This document shows positions 10,670 to 19,058 of a DNA stretch of 64,000 nucleotides, one piece after another. The position numbers and the translations under genes were made by a program. The stretch is from Mycobacterium fragae (GTDB lineage Bacteria; Actinomycetota; Actinomycetes; Mycobacteriales; Mycobacteriaceae). The DNA lies in assembly GCF_002102185.1 (NCBI RefSeq), contig NZ_LQOW01000027.1, positions 1 to 64,000 on the forward strand. The letters run 5' to 3'. The notes under the pieces are model-generated. The model did no database searches, was not told where the DNA came from, and saw only the letters and a program-made list of their open reading frames with translations. Numbering within the stretch: position 1 is the first letter of the stretch; every line of letters begins with the position of its first letter.

Positions 10670-11560
10670 CTAGACCAGGGGGCGACCCGTCTTGATCCGA
10701 CGGTCCAGATCCCACAGCAGCACGTTGAACGGGAACTGGCGGACAAACCGGGGCATGAGTTTGTTGACAGTGCGCAGCACCGCGATCAGCCGGTCGAACC
10801 GCCGCTGTTTGGCCGCGTCCCAGGGCAACCGCATCTCCTCGCGGAAACGTTGCGGCAGAAAGCCGGTGGTGATCAACAGCCCGGGTTTGTCCGCCCACCT
10901 CTGCAGACGGCCGGGCAACGTCACTCCCGGCATCCGGCCGGCCGCGATCGGGTACAGGTAGCCGCGCACCGCATCGTCGATGTGCACCTTGTCTAGCGAC
11001 TCCTGCCAGTACTTGTCGAACGCGGCGCGATCCGCCGGCCACATCTCCGGCGGGACCTGCAATGTCGTGGCCAGCACCATGCCGTCGCGGTAGTGCCGTT
11101 GGGCGTCTTCCTCGTTCATCTCGCCGACGAACGTGCGGTAGAAATCGACGCCGCCCTTGTAGAGGCATGCCGCCACCCACAGCTGCAGCTCCGGGTCGAA
11201 CGCGTTGTACTCGACCGGGCTCTCGGGCGTCGAGTAGACCTGGGCGTGCGCCCCGTTCACGGCCCTGCGAAACGCCGCCTTCTGGGCGTCGGTGCCTGCG
11301 ATGGCCACCGCCAGGTAGGTGAACGTGGTACGTGCCCGCTTGATCGGGTGCCGGTCCGCGCGACCGCTTTCGACGCGGCTCTCCAGCACGCCGTAGCCGA
11401 CGCCCGGCCGCGAAAGCTCCATGATCACGTTCGCGGGACCGGCCAGCAGTGCCATCCCCATCAAACCGTCATCGATGCGGGCGGCTCGTGGTGGCCGGCG
11501 GCGAGTGAACTCGCTGATCGGCGGATCGCTGACCGCCCGCTCGACATGCTGAATGGTCAT
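10670..11560 (-). CDS. DUF2236 (MpaB/latex-clearing-like) oxygenase family protein
   Basis: 296 residues with the all-helical haem-oxygenase fold family seen in MpaB, rubber oxygenase C-terminal-like and Rv0276 proteins. Visible family blocks include GVGYGVLESRVESGRADRHP, the YNAFDPELQLWVAACLYKG stretch and FVGEMNEEDAQRHYRD. Members bind haem and are annotated as oxygenases, but the substrate is unknown. It diverges from the TetR gene, leaving a short shared promoter region (about 11561-11647), which suggests control by that regulator. Confidence 0.85.
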   Translation of the reverse strand: MTIQHVERAVSDPPISEFTRRRPPRAARIDDGLMGMALLAGPANVIMELSRPGVGYGVLESRVESGRADRHPIKRARTTFTYLAVAIAGTDAQKAAFRRAVNGAHAQVYSTPESPVEYNAFDPELQLWVAACLYKGGVDFYRTFVGEMNEEDAQRHYRDGMVLATTLQVPPEMWPADRAAFDKYWQESLDKVHIDDAVRGYLYPIAAGRMPGVTLPGRLQRWADKPGLLITTGFLPQRFREEMRLPWDAAKQRRFDRLIAVLRTVNKLMPRFVRQFPFNVLLWDLDRRIKTGRPLV

Positions 11561-11647
11561 GGCCGCACACCTGCTCGCTAATTGTGAGAACGCTTGTTTC
11601 CCGATATTGCCGTGCGGGCCGCTTCGATGTCAAGAAAGATGGTGCCC

Positions 11648-12283
11648 ATGGCCTTAGCGGAGACGGCGAGTGCGCGGCCCTATCGGGGTGTCGATCCCGC
11701 CGACCGCCTGGCCGAGCGCCGCAGCCGCCTGTTGGCTGCCGGCCTGGATTTGCTGGGTACCGATCGGAAGGGTGACGAGCTCACCGTGCGGGGGGTATGC
11801 CGTCGCGCCGGCGTGGCCGCCCGCTACTTCTACGAGAGCTTCGCCAACAAGGACGACTTCGTCGACGCCGTTTTCGACTGGGTGATAGCCGATTTGGCGG
11901 CTACCACGCAGGCGGCGGTGGCCGCGGCGCCACCCGAGGAGCAGACCCGGGCCCTCATGACCAACATCGTGCGCACGATCCAAGGCGATCCGCGGGTGGG
12001 TCGCCTGCTGTTCAGCTCGCAGCCGGCCAATGCGGTGCTGGTGCGCAAACGCGAGGAGTCCAGTGCGCTGTTCGCCATGCTCTCCGGCCAGCATGTGGGC
12101 AGCGCGCTGCGGATGTCGGAGAACGACCGCATCAAGGCCGCATCACATTTCGTGGTCGGCGGCGTAGGTCAGACGCTGAGCGCGTGGCTGGGCGGCGAGC
12201 TGCGTCTGAGCCCCGACCAGCTGGTCGACCACCTCGCGTCGCTGCTCAACCGGCTCGGTGACCCGGCGCTGTACCGCGACTAG
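11648..12283 (+). CDS. TetR-family regulator (Rv0275c type)
   Basis: 211 residues from the ATG at 11648. The frame is open to 11594, but the shorter start gives MALAETASARPYRG and matches the family better. The N-terminal HTH has the usual LTVRGVCRRAGVAARYFYESFANKDDFV block. The C-terminal ligand domain is family-specific. It is divergent from the DUF2236 gene and convergent with the VOC gene, whose stop overlaps this stop by 4 bp. Its ligand is unknown. Confidence 0.88.
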   Translation: MALAETASARPYRGVDPADRLAERRSRLLAAGLDLLGTDRKGDELTVRGVCRRAGVAARYFYESFANKDDFVDAVFDWVIADLAATTQAAVAAAPPEEQTRALMTNIVRTIQGDPRVGRLLFSSQPANAVLVRKREESSALFAMLSGQHVGSALRMSENDRIKAASHFVVGGVGQTLSAWLGGELRLSPDQLVDHLASLLNRLGDPALYRD

Positions 12284-12855
12284 CGGCCCACCGGCACCCG
12301 GCGGTCGGCCGCCGTCTTCGGCACGGCCTGCGCATCGCTCGTCGTGAATTCCTTGGTCCAGCATGCAAATTCGAGGGTGATGCCATCGGGGTCCTGAAAA
12401 TAGAACGACCGTACATAGACACCGGGATGCAGCGTGGCGGAAACCTGCCGCTCGCTCTCGTCGTGGTTGAGCACCGGGCCGACCCGTACTCCCTTGTCCT
12501 TGAGTCGCTGTCGATAGCTGTCGAATTTCTCCGCCGGGACGTGAAATGCGAGGTGGTTCATGGTGCTCACGGCGCTGGTGATGTCCCCGATCCCCGGGAT
12601 GGCGCCCGGCGACGACAGGCCCGGTACGCGGTCCGGAGCGTCGGCGAACCAGAAGAATGCGACGCAGTCACCGTTGCCGGCGTCGAAGAAGAAATGCTGT
12701 CCCTGACCGTTGGGCAAATCGAGCGATTTGATCAGCGGCATGCCGAGGACGTTGCTGTAGAAGTCGACGGTGCGCGCCATGTCCGAGCACACCAGCGCGA
12801 CGTGGTTGATACCGCCGAGTTCGAACTCGGAATTGGTGTTGTGCGGCTTGATCAT
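12280..12855 (-). CDS. VOC/glyoxalase-fold metalloenzyme (Rv0274 type)
   Basis: 191 residues from the ATG at 12855. A longer frame runs upstream, but the family begins at MIKPHNTNSEFELGGINHVAL. The fold is the vicinal-oxygen-chelate type: INHVALVCSDM holds the first metal His and MNHLAFHVP a second, and FYFQDPDGITLEFACW is the typical closing strand with a Glu ligand. Dioxygenase, glyoxalase and epimerase activities are all possible, and the substrate cannot be read from sequence. It overlaps the tetR stop by 4 bp in convergent orientation. Confidence 0.85.
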   Translation of the reverse strand: MIKPHNTNSEFELGGINHVALVCSDMARTVDFYSNVLGMPLIKSLDLPNGQGQHFFFDAGNGDCVAFFWFADAPDRVPGLSSPGAIPGIGDITSAVSTMNHLAFHVPAEKFDSYRQRLKDKGVRVGPVLNHDESERQVSATLHPGVYVRSFYFQDPDGITLEFACWTKEFTTSDAQAVPKTAADRRVPVGR

Positions 12856-13013
12856 CTCCGGCCTCCCGTCCGTCGGCGCAGCGCATCGCTGGTTTCCGCA
12901 GCGGAGATCTGGATGTGAACCTAACATCAGATTCAGTTCTCTTCCAGGGGTCGCAGGGGTCGCAGCGAGAGGAGGCGCCCAGTGTCCATCGGGTTTGAGC
13001 GAGGTCCGTTGAG

Positions 13014-14147
13014 GTGACTCACCAGACCGGTACACCAGGGGTTATTCGTGAATTCATCGGGCTTCCGTCGCCGACCGCCCGGCGCGCTGGCGCGGGCGGA
13101 CACCCCTGCCAGGGGCTGTATCACCGCGGAGTAGGACGCAAGCCGAAAGTGGCGATGATCGCCGCGCACTACCAGATCGACTTTTCTGAGCACTATCTCG
13201 CCGACTACATGGCCACGCGCGGCATCGGATTCCTGGGCTGGAACACCCGTTTCCGTGGTTTTGAAAGCAGCTTTCTGCTCGATCACGCGCTAGTGGACAT
13301 CGGGGTCGGTGTCCGCTGGCTGCGTGAGGTGCAGGGCGTGGAAGCGGTTGTGTTGCTGGGGAATTCCGGTGGCGGATCGTTGATGGCCGCCTACCAGTCG
13401 CAGGCAGTCGAGCCGAACGTGACCCCACTTCCAGGAATGCGGCCCGCGGCCGGCCTGACCGAGCTGTTGCCCGCCGACGGCTACGTCGCGAGCGCGGCCC
13501 ATCCCGGCCGCCCGGACGTGTTGACGGCGTGGATGGACGCCTCCGTCGTTCAAGAGGATGACCCCGTCGCAACCGATCCCGACCTCGATTTGTTCAACGA
13601 GCACAATGGCCCGCCGTACTCGCCTGAGTTCCTCAACCGTTACCGGGCCGCGCAGGCGGCGCGCAACAACTCCATCACCGACTGGGCGGAGAAGGAGCTG
13701 AAACGTGTTCGCGCAGCGGGTTTTTCCGATAGGCCGTTCACGGTGATGCGCACTTGGGCCGATCCGCGCATGGTCGATCCGACCATCGAGCCGACAAAAC
13801 GTCAGCCCAACATGTGTTATGCCGGCATCCCGGCCAAGGCCAACCGCTCCGCGCACGGCATCGCAGCGGCTTGCACACTGCGCAATTGGATGGCCATGTG
13901 GAGCCTGCGCACCGCGCAGACCAGGGCCGAGCCGCATCTGGCGCGGATCACCTGCCCCGCCCTGGTGATCAACGCCGAAGCCGACACCGGTGTCTTTCCC
14001 TCCGATGCCCAGCGCATCCACGACGCGCTGGCCACTACCGACAAATCGCTCTGCGCTATCAACTCCGACCACTACTTCACCACGCCCGGGGCACGCAGCG
14101 AGCAGGCGGACACGATTGCCAAGTGGATCGCCAAGCGGTGGCGCTGA
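13014..14147 (+). CDS. alpha/beta-hydrolase (Rv0272c type)
   Basis: 377 residues, the same length as Rv0272c, starting at GTG. The nucleophile elbow GNSGG lies at 116-120 with Ser118. A late Asp in NAEADTGVFPSDAQRIHD and a His in INSDHYFTTPG complete the expected triad. The substrate is unknown. It lies 76 bp upstream of fadE6 on the same strand, so the two may be co-transcribed. A role in acyl-CoA or ester turnover is plausible but unproven. Confidence 0.85.
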   Translation: MTHQTGTPGVIREFIGLPSPTARRAGAGGHPCQGLYHRGVGRKPKVAMIAAHYQIDFSEHYLADYMATRGIGFLGWNTRFRGFESSFLLDHALVDIGVGVRWLREVQGVEAVVLLGNSGGGSLMAAYQSQAVEPNVTPLPGMRPAAGLTELLPADGYVASAAHPGRPDVLTAWMDASVVQEDDPVATDPDLDLFNEHNGPPYSPEFLNRYRAAQAARNNSITDWAEKELKRVRAAGFSDRPFTVMRTWADPRMVDPTIEPTKRQPNMCYAGIPAKANRSAHGIAAACTLRNWMAMWSLRTAQTRAEPHLARITCPALVINAEADTGVFPSDAQRIHDALATTDKSLCAINSDHYFTTPGARSEQADTIAKWIAKRWR

Positions 14148-14166
14148 GAGACCCCCGTGGTCAACC

Positions 14167-14178
14167 AACCGACCGGTT
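14167..14178 (+). promoter_or_regulatory. Inverted repeat before fadE6 (AACCG-AC-CGGTT)
   Basis: A 5-2-5 inverted repeat about 45 bp upstream of the fadE6 start. TetR-type repressors of acyl-CoA dehydrogenase genes in actinobacteria often bind ACCGGT-centred palindromes, and CCAACCGGTTGG also occurs upstream of fadE5 (35395-35406). Its function is inferred only. Confidence 0.35.
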
Positions 14179-14223
14179 ATTAGATTGAGGGGACTGGCCG
14201 AACCGGCGTGAGGAAGGCAAACA

Positions 14224-16407
14224 ATGCCGATTGCAATAACTCCTGAGCACCAAGACCTGGCCGATTCGGTCCGATCCCTGGTGGCGCGGGTCGCGCCGTC
14301 AGAGGTACTGCACGCAGCGCTGGAGACACCGATCGACAACCCGCCGCCGTACTGGCAGGCGGCGGCCGAGCAAGGCTTGCAGGGCGTCCACCTGGCCGAG
14401 TCGGTTGGCGGCCAGGGTTTCGGCATCCTCGAGCTCGCCGTCGTACTCGCTGAGTTCGGCTATGGCGCCGTACCCGGGCCGTTCGTGCCGTCGGCGATCG
14501 CCAGCGCACTGATCTCGGCGCATGACCCGGACACCAAGCTGCTCGCTGATCTGGCTTCGGGCACCGCCATCGCCGCGTACGCGCTGGATTCCGGGCTGAC
14601 CGCGACGCGCCACGGCCCAGATGAAAACGCCTTGGTGATCCGCGGTGAGGTCCGGGCGGTGCCCGCTGCGGGTGAGGCCTCGCTGCTGGTATTGCCGGTG
14701 GCCATCGACAGTGGCGAAGCGTGGGTGGTGTTGCGGGCCGACCAGCTCGAAATCGAGCCGGTCAAAAGTGTCGACCCGCTGCGACCCATCGCCCACGTGC
14801 GCGCCAACGCCGTCGAGCTCGGCGACGATGCCGTGCTGAGCAACCTCAGCACAGTGGTCGCGCACGCCCTGATTTCCACCCTGCTGTCGGCGGAGGCCGT
14901 CGGGGTGGCGCGCTGGGCCACCGACACCGCGTCGCAGTACGCCAAGATCCGCGAACAGTTCGGCAGACCGATCGGCCAGTTCCAGGCCGTCAAGCACAAG
15001 TGCGCCGAGATGATCGCCGACACCGAGCGGGCCACCGCCGCGGTGTGGGATGCCGCGCGTGCGATCGATGAAGCCAGTTCCGCGGTCGAGTTCGCCGCCG
15101 CGGTGGCGGCGACGTTGGCGCCGGCAGCCGCTCAGCGCTGCACCCAGGACTGCATCCAGGTGCACGGCGGCATCGGGTTCACCTGGGAACACGACACGAA
15201 TGTCTATTACCGTCGCGCGTTGATGTTGGCCGCCTGCTTCGGCCGCCGAACCGACTACCCGCAGCGCGTGGTCGATACCGCTACCAGCACGGGTATGCGC
15301 AACGTCGACATCGACCTGGATCCCGACACCGAGAAACTGCGGGCCGAGATCCGCGACGAGGTCGCCGCGCTCAAGGCGATACCACGCGAGGACCGCAAGA
15401 CCGCGATCGCCGAGGGCGGCTGGGTGCTGCCGTATCTGCCCAAGCCGTGGGGCCGAGCCGCCAGCCCGGTGGAGCAGATCATCATCGCCCAGGAATTCAG
15501 CGCCGGACGCGTCAAGCGGCCACAGATCGGCATCGCGTCGTGGATCGTCCCGTCGATCGTCGCCTTTGGCACCGAGGAGCAGAAGCAACGGTTCCTGCCG
15601 CCGACGTTTCGCGGCGACATGTTGTGGTGCCAGCTGTTTTCCGAGCCGGGCGCCGGGTCCGACCTGGCCGGCCTGAGCACGAAGGCAACCAAAACCGATG
15701 GCGGATGGCGCATCACCGGCCAGAAGATCTGGACCACCGCGGCGCAGTTCTCCGACTGGGGGGCGCTGCTGGCCAGAACCGACCCGAGCGCCCCGAAGCA
15801 CAATGGCATCACCTACTTCCTGCTGGACATGAAAAGCGAAGGCGTGGATGTGAAGCCGCTGCGCGAGCTCACCGGCGGCGCGATGTTCAACACCGTCTTC
15901 ATCGACGACGTGTTCGTGCCCGACGACGCGGTGCTCGGCGAGGTGAACCGGGGCTGGGAGGTCAGCCGCAATACGCTGACGGCCGAGCGGGTGTCGATCG
16001 GCAGCAGTGAGGCACCGTTTTTGGCCACCCTCGACGAGTTCGTGGAGTTCATTCGGGACGGCCAGTTCGATCAGGTCGCGCAGAACCGCGCCGGCCAGTT
16101 GATCGCCGAGGGCCACGCCGCCAAGGTGCTCAACCTGCGCTCGACGCTGCTGACGTTGACCGGCGGGGACGCGATGCCGTCGGCAGCGATCTCCAAGCTC
16201 TTGTCGATGCGGACCAGCCAGGGCTACGCCGAGTTCGGGGTGGCGTCATTCGGTGCCGAGGCCGCGATCGGCGACCCGGAACAGCTGCCCGGCAAGTGGG
16301 ACGACCACCTATTAGCCAGCCGTGCCACCACGATTTACGGCGGCACCTCGGAGGTGCAGCTCAACATCATCGCCGAACGCCTGCTGGGTCTGCCCCGCGA
16401 CCCGTAG
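14224..16407 (+). CDS. fadE6: FadE6, double-domain acyl-CoA dehydrogenase
   Basis: 727 residues, about twice the normal size, because two acyl-CoA dehydrogenase units are fused (about 1-345 and 375-727). The second half carries the flavin-binding motif EPGAGSDLAGLSTKA (from about residue 474) and the C-terminal YGGTSEVQLNIIAERLLGLPRD. The first half keeps the C-terminal helical motif CIQVHGGIGFTWEHD but lacks an EPGAGSD equivalent, so it may be structural, as in the heteromeric mycobacterial FadE enzymes. It would oxidise an acyl-CoA using FAD, with electrons passing to ETF. The substrate is unknown. Confidence 0.92.
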   Translation: MPIAITPEHQDLADSVRSLVARVAPSEVLHAALETPIDNPPPYWQAAAEQGLQGVHLAESVGGQGFGILELAVVLAEFGYGAVPGPFVPSAIASALISAHDPDTKLLADLASGTAIAAYALDSGLTATRHGPDENALVIRGEVRAVPAAGEASLLVLPVAIDSGEAWVVLRADQLEIEPVKSVDPLRPIAHVRANAVELGDDAVLSNLSTVVAHALISTLLSAEAVGVARWATDTASQYAKIREQFGRPIGQFQAVKHKCAEMIADTERATAAVWDAARAIDEASSAVEFAAAVAATLAPAAAQRCTQDCIQVHGGIGFTWEHDTNVYYRRALMLAACFGRRTDYPQRVVDTATSTGMRNVDIDLDPDTEKLRAEIRDEVAALKAIPREDRKTAIAEGGWVLPYLPKPWGRAASPVEQIIIAQEFSAGRVKRPQIGIASWIVPSIVAFGTEEQKQRFLPPTFRGDMLWCQLFSEPGAGSDLAGLSTKATKTDGGWRITGQKIWTTAAQFSDWGALLARTDPSAPKHNGITYFLLDMKSEGVDVKPLRELTGGAMFNTVFIDDVFVPDDAVLGEVNRGWEVSRNTLTAERVSIGSSEAPFLATLDEFVEFIRDGQFDQVAQNRAGQLIAEGHAAKVLNLRSTLLTLTGGDAMPSAAISKLLSMRTSQGYAEFGVASFGAEAAIGDPEQLPGKWDDHLLASRATTIYGGTSEVQLNIIAERLLGLPRDP

Positions 16408-16471
16408 ATCGCGTTGAGATTGCCGTCATGGTCGTGACTCGACGAAAACTACAGCTCTGGAAGCAATCTCA

Positions 16472-16969
16472 ATGAAACCCAAGCGGCGCGAGCAGCAACC
16501 AACCGGCGAGCGCGCCACGCTGGAGTCATTCCTCGACGACTATCGAGATATCGTGGTGCGCAAGGTAACCGGCCTGTCCGATAGCGATGCTCGCCGACGG
16601 CTCGTCGCATCGCAGACCACGGTGGGCGGGCTCATCAAGCATCTGCGTTGGGTCGAATACGGTTGGTTCGATCAGCTTTTGCAGGACCGGAGCAACGACA
16701 ACCGTCGCACCCATGAGCGTTCTTGGGAGTTTGAGCTTCTTCCCGACGAGTCACTGCGCACACTGATAGCCCAGTATCAAACCCAATGCGAGGAATCCCG
16801 GCGGATCGCCGGCAGGTATCTCCTCGACCACGTGGTCCCGCATGTCAGGTTTGGGCAGGTCTCCTTGCGCTGGATCTACGTGCACATGATCGAGGAAACC
16901 GCCCGCCACACCGGACAACTCGACATTCTGCGCGAACAACTCGACGGCGCAACCGGATTCGACGGCTGA
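16472..16969 (+). CDS. DinB/DUF664 family protein
   Basis: 165 residues forming a DinB-like four-helix bundle. Candidate metal ligands are His in LIKHLRWVEYGWF near the middle and the pair in MIEETARHTGQLDILREQLDG near the C-terminus, the usual HxxxH-type arrangement. Many actinobacterial members are thiol-dependent transferases (mycothiol users), but no specific substrate can be assigned. It lies 64 bp after fadE6 and converges on the haemoglobin gene with only a few bases between them. Confidence 0.82.
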   Translation: MKPKRREQQPTGERATLESFLDDYRDIVVRKVTGLSDSDARRRLVASQTTVGGLIKHLRWVEYGWFDQLLQDRSNDNRRTHERSWEFELLPDESLRTLIAQYQTQCEESRRIAGRYLLDHVVPHVRFGQVSLRWIYVHMIEETARHTGQLDILREQLDGATGFDG

Positions 16970-16974
16970 ACAAG

Positions 16975-17337
16975 CTAAGCTTCGACGATGTCCGCCCGGT
17001 AGCGCTCGAACAGCGCCCGAAATTCAGTCCTTTCCGGTTCGCGTACACCGCTTTTCACCAGCGCCGCCGTCGCGTATTTCATGTTCGCATCCCACTCGGC
17101 AGCAGATATCGCCAGGCCGGCGTGTGACGTTTTCATATCGCGGCCGGTGTAATGGCAAGGGCCACCGGCAAGCTCACACATCTGCTCGACGAGCAACTGC
17201 TGGGACCGCAGCTGGGAGTCCTGGCTGCGGCCCGACCCGAAACGCGCAAATGCCGGGTCAGCGCGCAGATTGGTGAACAATTCCTCGATGACGGCGGCGA
17301 TCACGTCATAGCCGCCAAGCCGCCGGTACAGGCTCAG
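16975..17337 (-). CDS. Group I truncated haemoglobin, probably started at an unusual CTG
   Basis: The conserved opening SLYRRLGGYDVIAAVIEELF is encoded in frame upstream of the first GTG (17304). No ATG, GTG or TTG lies between that block and an in-frame stop. The only start giving a full A/B-helix region is CTG at 17337, overlapping the fadD2 stop (CTGA). A later GTG start would leave about 109 residues and remove the first helix. GGPCHYTGRDMKTSHAGL contains the proximal His. Group I truncated haemoglobins bind O2 and NO. The gene is coupled to fadD2. Confidence 0.78.
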   Translation of the reverse strand: MSLYRRLGGYDVIAAVIEELFTNLRADPAFARFGSGRSQDSQLRSQQLLVEQMCELAGGPCHYTGRDMKTSHAGLAISAAEWDANMKYATAALVKSGVREPERTEFRALFERYRADIVEA

Positions 17338-19010
17338 TTGACCTCCATCTCACGCAGTTCGCGTTTGAGGATCTTGCCGGTCGGGTTGCGCGGCAGCTCG
17401 TCGAGGAAGACGACTTCACGCGGCACCTTGTACTTGGCCAACTGATCTTTCACGTACTTCTTGACGGTGTCCTCGTCGATGTCGGCACCCTCCTTCTTGA
17501 CGACGAAGGCGCGCAACCGGTGGCCCCACTCCTTGTCCTCGACGCCGATCGCGGTGGCCTCGACCACGTCGGGATGCCCGGTGATGCAATCCTCGACTTC
17601 GGCGGGGAAGACGTTCTCGCCGCCGGAGACGATCATCTCGTCGTCGCGGCCGCTGATGTAGAGCAGGCCGTGCTCGTCGAAATAACCGACGTCGCCGGAG
17701 GACAACATTCCGTCGATGATCTGCTTGTTACCGCCGCCGGTGTAACCCTCGAACGGGAAACTGGTGCCGACGAAGATCCGCCCGACCTCGCCCTGCGGCA
17801 ACTCCTTTCCGTTCTCGTCGAAGATCTTGACCCGCACCCCTTTGACGACCGGCCCCGCCGTCGAAGAGTTGTATTCCAAGTGTTTGGGTTCGGCGATGGT
17901 GGCGAACGCGATCTCGGTCGAGCCGTACATGTTGTAGACAACGGGTCCGAAGTCCTTGAGTGCCCGTTCGGCCACATCGGCATTGAGCGCGGAGCCGGAC
18001 ACGAAGATGATCCGCAAGCTGGACAGGTCGGGCTTCTTGTCCATCTTTTCCAGTGCATCGAGCATCCGCGCCAACATCACCGGCACGACCACGACCGCCG
18101 TCACCTTGTACTTCTCGATGTCCTCCAGCACCACCGGCGGCTTGAACTTGCGGTGCAGCACCAGCGTCGAGCCCAGGAATGCCCCGATGGTGGCATGCAG
18201 GAAGCCGAGCGCGTGGAACATCGGCGCCGGCAGAGCCGTCACCTCCCCGGCTTTGAACGGAACATGCGACAGGATGCCGCCGATCGGCGCCAGGGTCGGC
18301 GGGGTGCTGCGGTTCGCGCCCTTCGGGGTGCCGGTGGTGCCGCTGGTCAAAATGATGATCGACGAGTGCTTGCTCGCCTTGGGCGCGGGCTCGCCGCTGC
18401 TGCGGTCGATCAGATCGGCGAGCGTCTCGTCCGTGCTGCCCGAATCCTTGTCTGCGTCGGGATTGGTGCCCAGCGCCCGCAGCTTGCCCAGCGGCGGCTC
18501 GGCCTTGCTGACGTCGTCGGTGTATTCGTCGTCGTAGATGATCAGTTTGGCGTCTTCGCGCTCCGACACCTCCTTGATCTGCGGGCCGGAGAACGAGCTG
18601 TTCAGCAAGATGATGCGGGCGCCGACGCGGGCACATCCGTACTCCGCGATGGCAAACCAGCGGCTGTTGCGCGCCAGGATGGCGACACCGTCGCCACCTT
18701 TGACGCCCTTGTCCAGCAGACCGTGGGCGACCGCGTTGGCGGCGTCGTCGAGTTCCTTCCAGGTGAATTCACCGTCGTCGTCGATGATCGCCACCTTGTC
18801 CGGGTTGCGCCGCGCGTGCAGCGCAGGGAGCATGCCGATCTCGCCCCATTTGCGGATGTCGTTCACCATCGCCGCCACGTTCTGCGGCGGCTCGATCGGG
18901 AATCCGCCTGCTTCGAAGATCTTGCGCACATAGTGCAGTTCGGCCAGGCCACGCGTTGCATACTGCTGGACTTTTGCCGCGGCCCCGAACGGGTCAGGAA
19001 GATTAGGCAT
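17334..19010 (-). CDS. fadD2: FadD2, fatty-acyl-CoA synthetase (ANL superfamily)
   Basis: 558 residues. The ATP/AMP-binding loop TSGTTGTPKG lies at 222-231. The A5-like YGSTEIAFAT motif, the hinge region YISGRDDEMIVSGGENVFPAEVE and the C-terminal catalytic Lys in PRNPTGKIL (Lys546) are intact. The enzyme should activate a fatty acid to its CoA thioester through an acyl-adenylate. It is upstream of and coupled to the haemoglobin gene, and divergent from polD2 across a gap of about 48 bp. The chain-length preference is not evident from sequence. Confidence 0.94.
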   Translation of the reverse strand: MPNLPDPFGAAAKVQQYATRGLAELHYVRKIFEAGGFPIEPPQNVAAMVNDIRKWGEIGMLPALHARRNPDKVAIIDDDGEFTWKELDDAANAVAHGLLDKGVKGGDGVAILARNSRWFAIAEYGCARVGARIILLNSSFSGPQIKEVSEREDAKLIIYDDEYTDDVSKAEPPLGKLRALGTNPDADKDSGSTDETLADLIDRSSGEPAPKASKHSSIIILTSGTTGTPKGANRSTPPTLAPIGGILSHVPFKAGEVTALPAPMFHALGFLHATIGAFLGSTLVLHRKFKPPVVLEDIEKYKVTAVVVVPVMLARMLDALEKMDKKPDLSSLRIIFVSGSALNADVAERALKDFGPVVYNMYGSTEIAFATIAEPKHLEYNSSTAGPVVKGVRVKIFDENGKELPQGEVGRIFVGTSFPFEGYTGGGNKQIIDGMLSSGDVGYFDEHGLLYISGRDDEMIVSGGENVFPAEVEDCITGHPDVVEATAIGVEDKEWGHRLRAFVVKKEGADIDEDTVKKYVKDQLAKYKVPREVVFLDELPRNPTGKILKRELREMEVN

Positions 19011-19058
19011 AGCTCCACCCTATGTGACCCACGTCGCACCGCGACGTGGAAAATTACC

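Noticed and set aside
14299..16116. 605-codon open frame on the minus strand over fadE6
   Set aside because: It is a GC-driven shadow of the third-codon pattern of fadE6; no known domain and no ribosome site.
17520..19058. A very long open frame on the plus strand that joins the PolD2 gene and would give a 928-residue protein
   Set aside because: This part is antisense to fadD2, has shadow-type composition (Arg/Gly/Asp-rich, no domains), and the PolD2 family begins near 19059.
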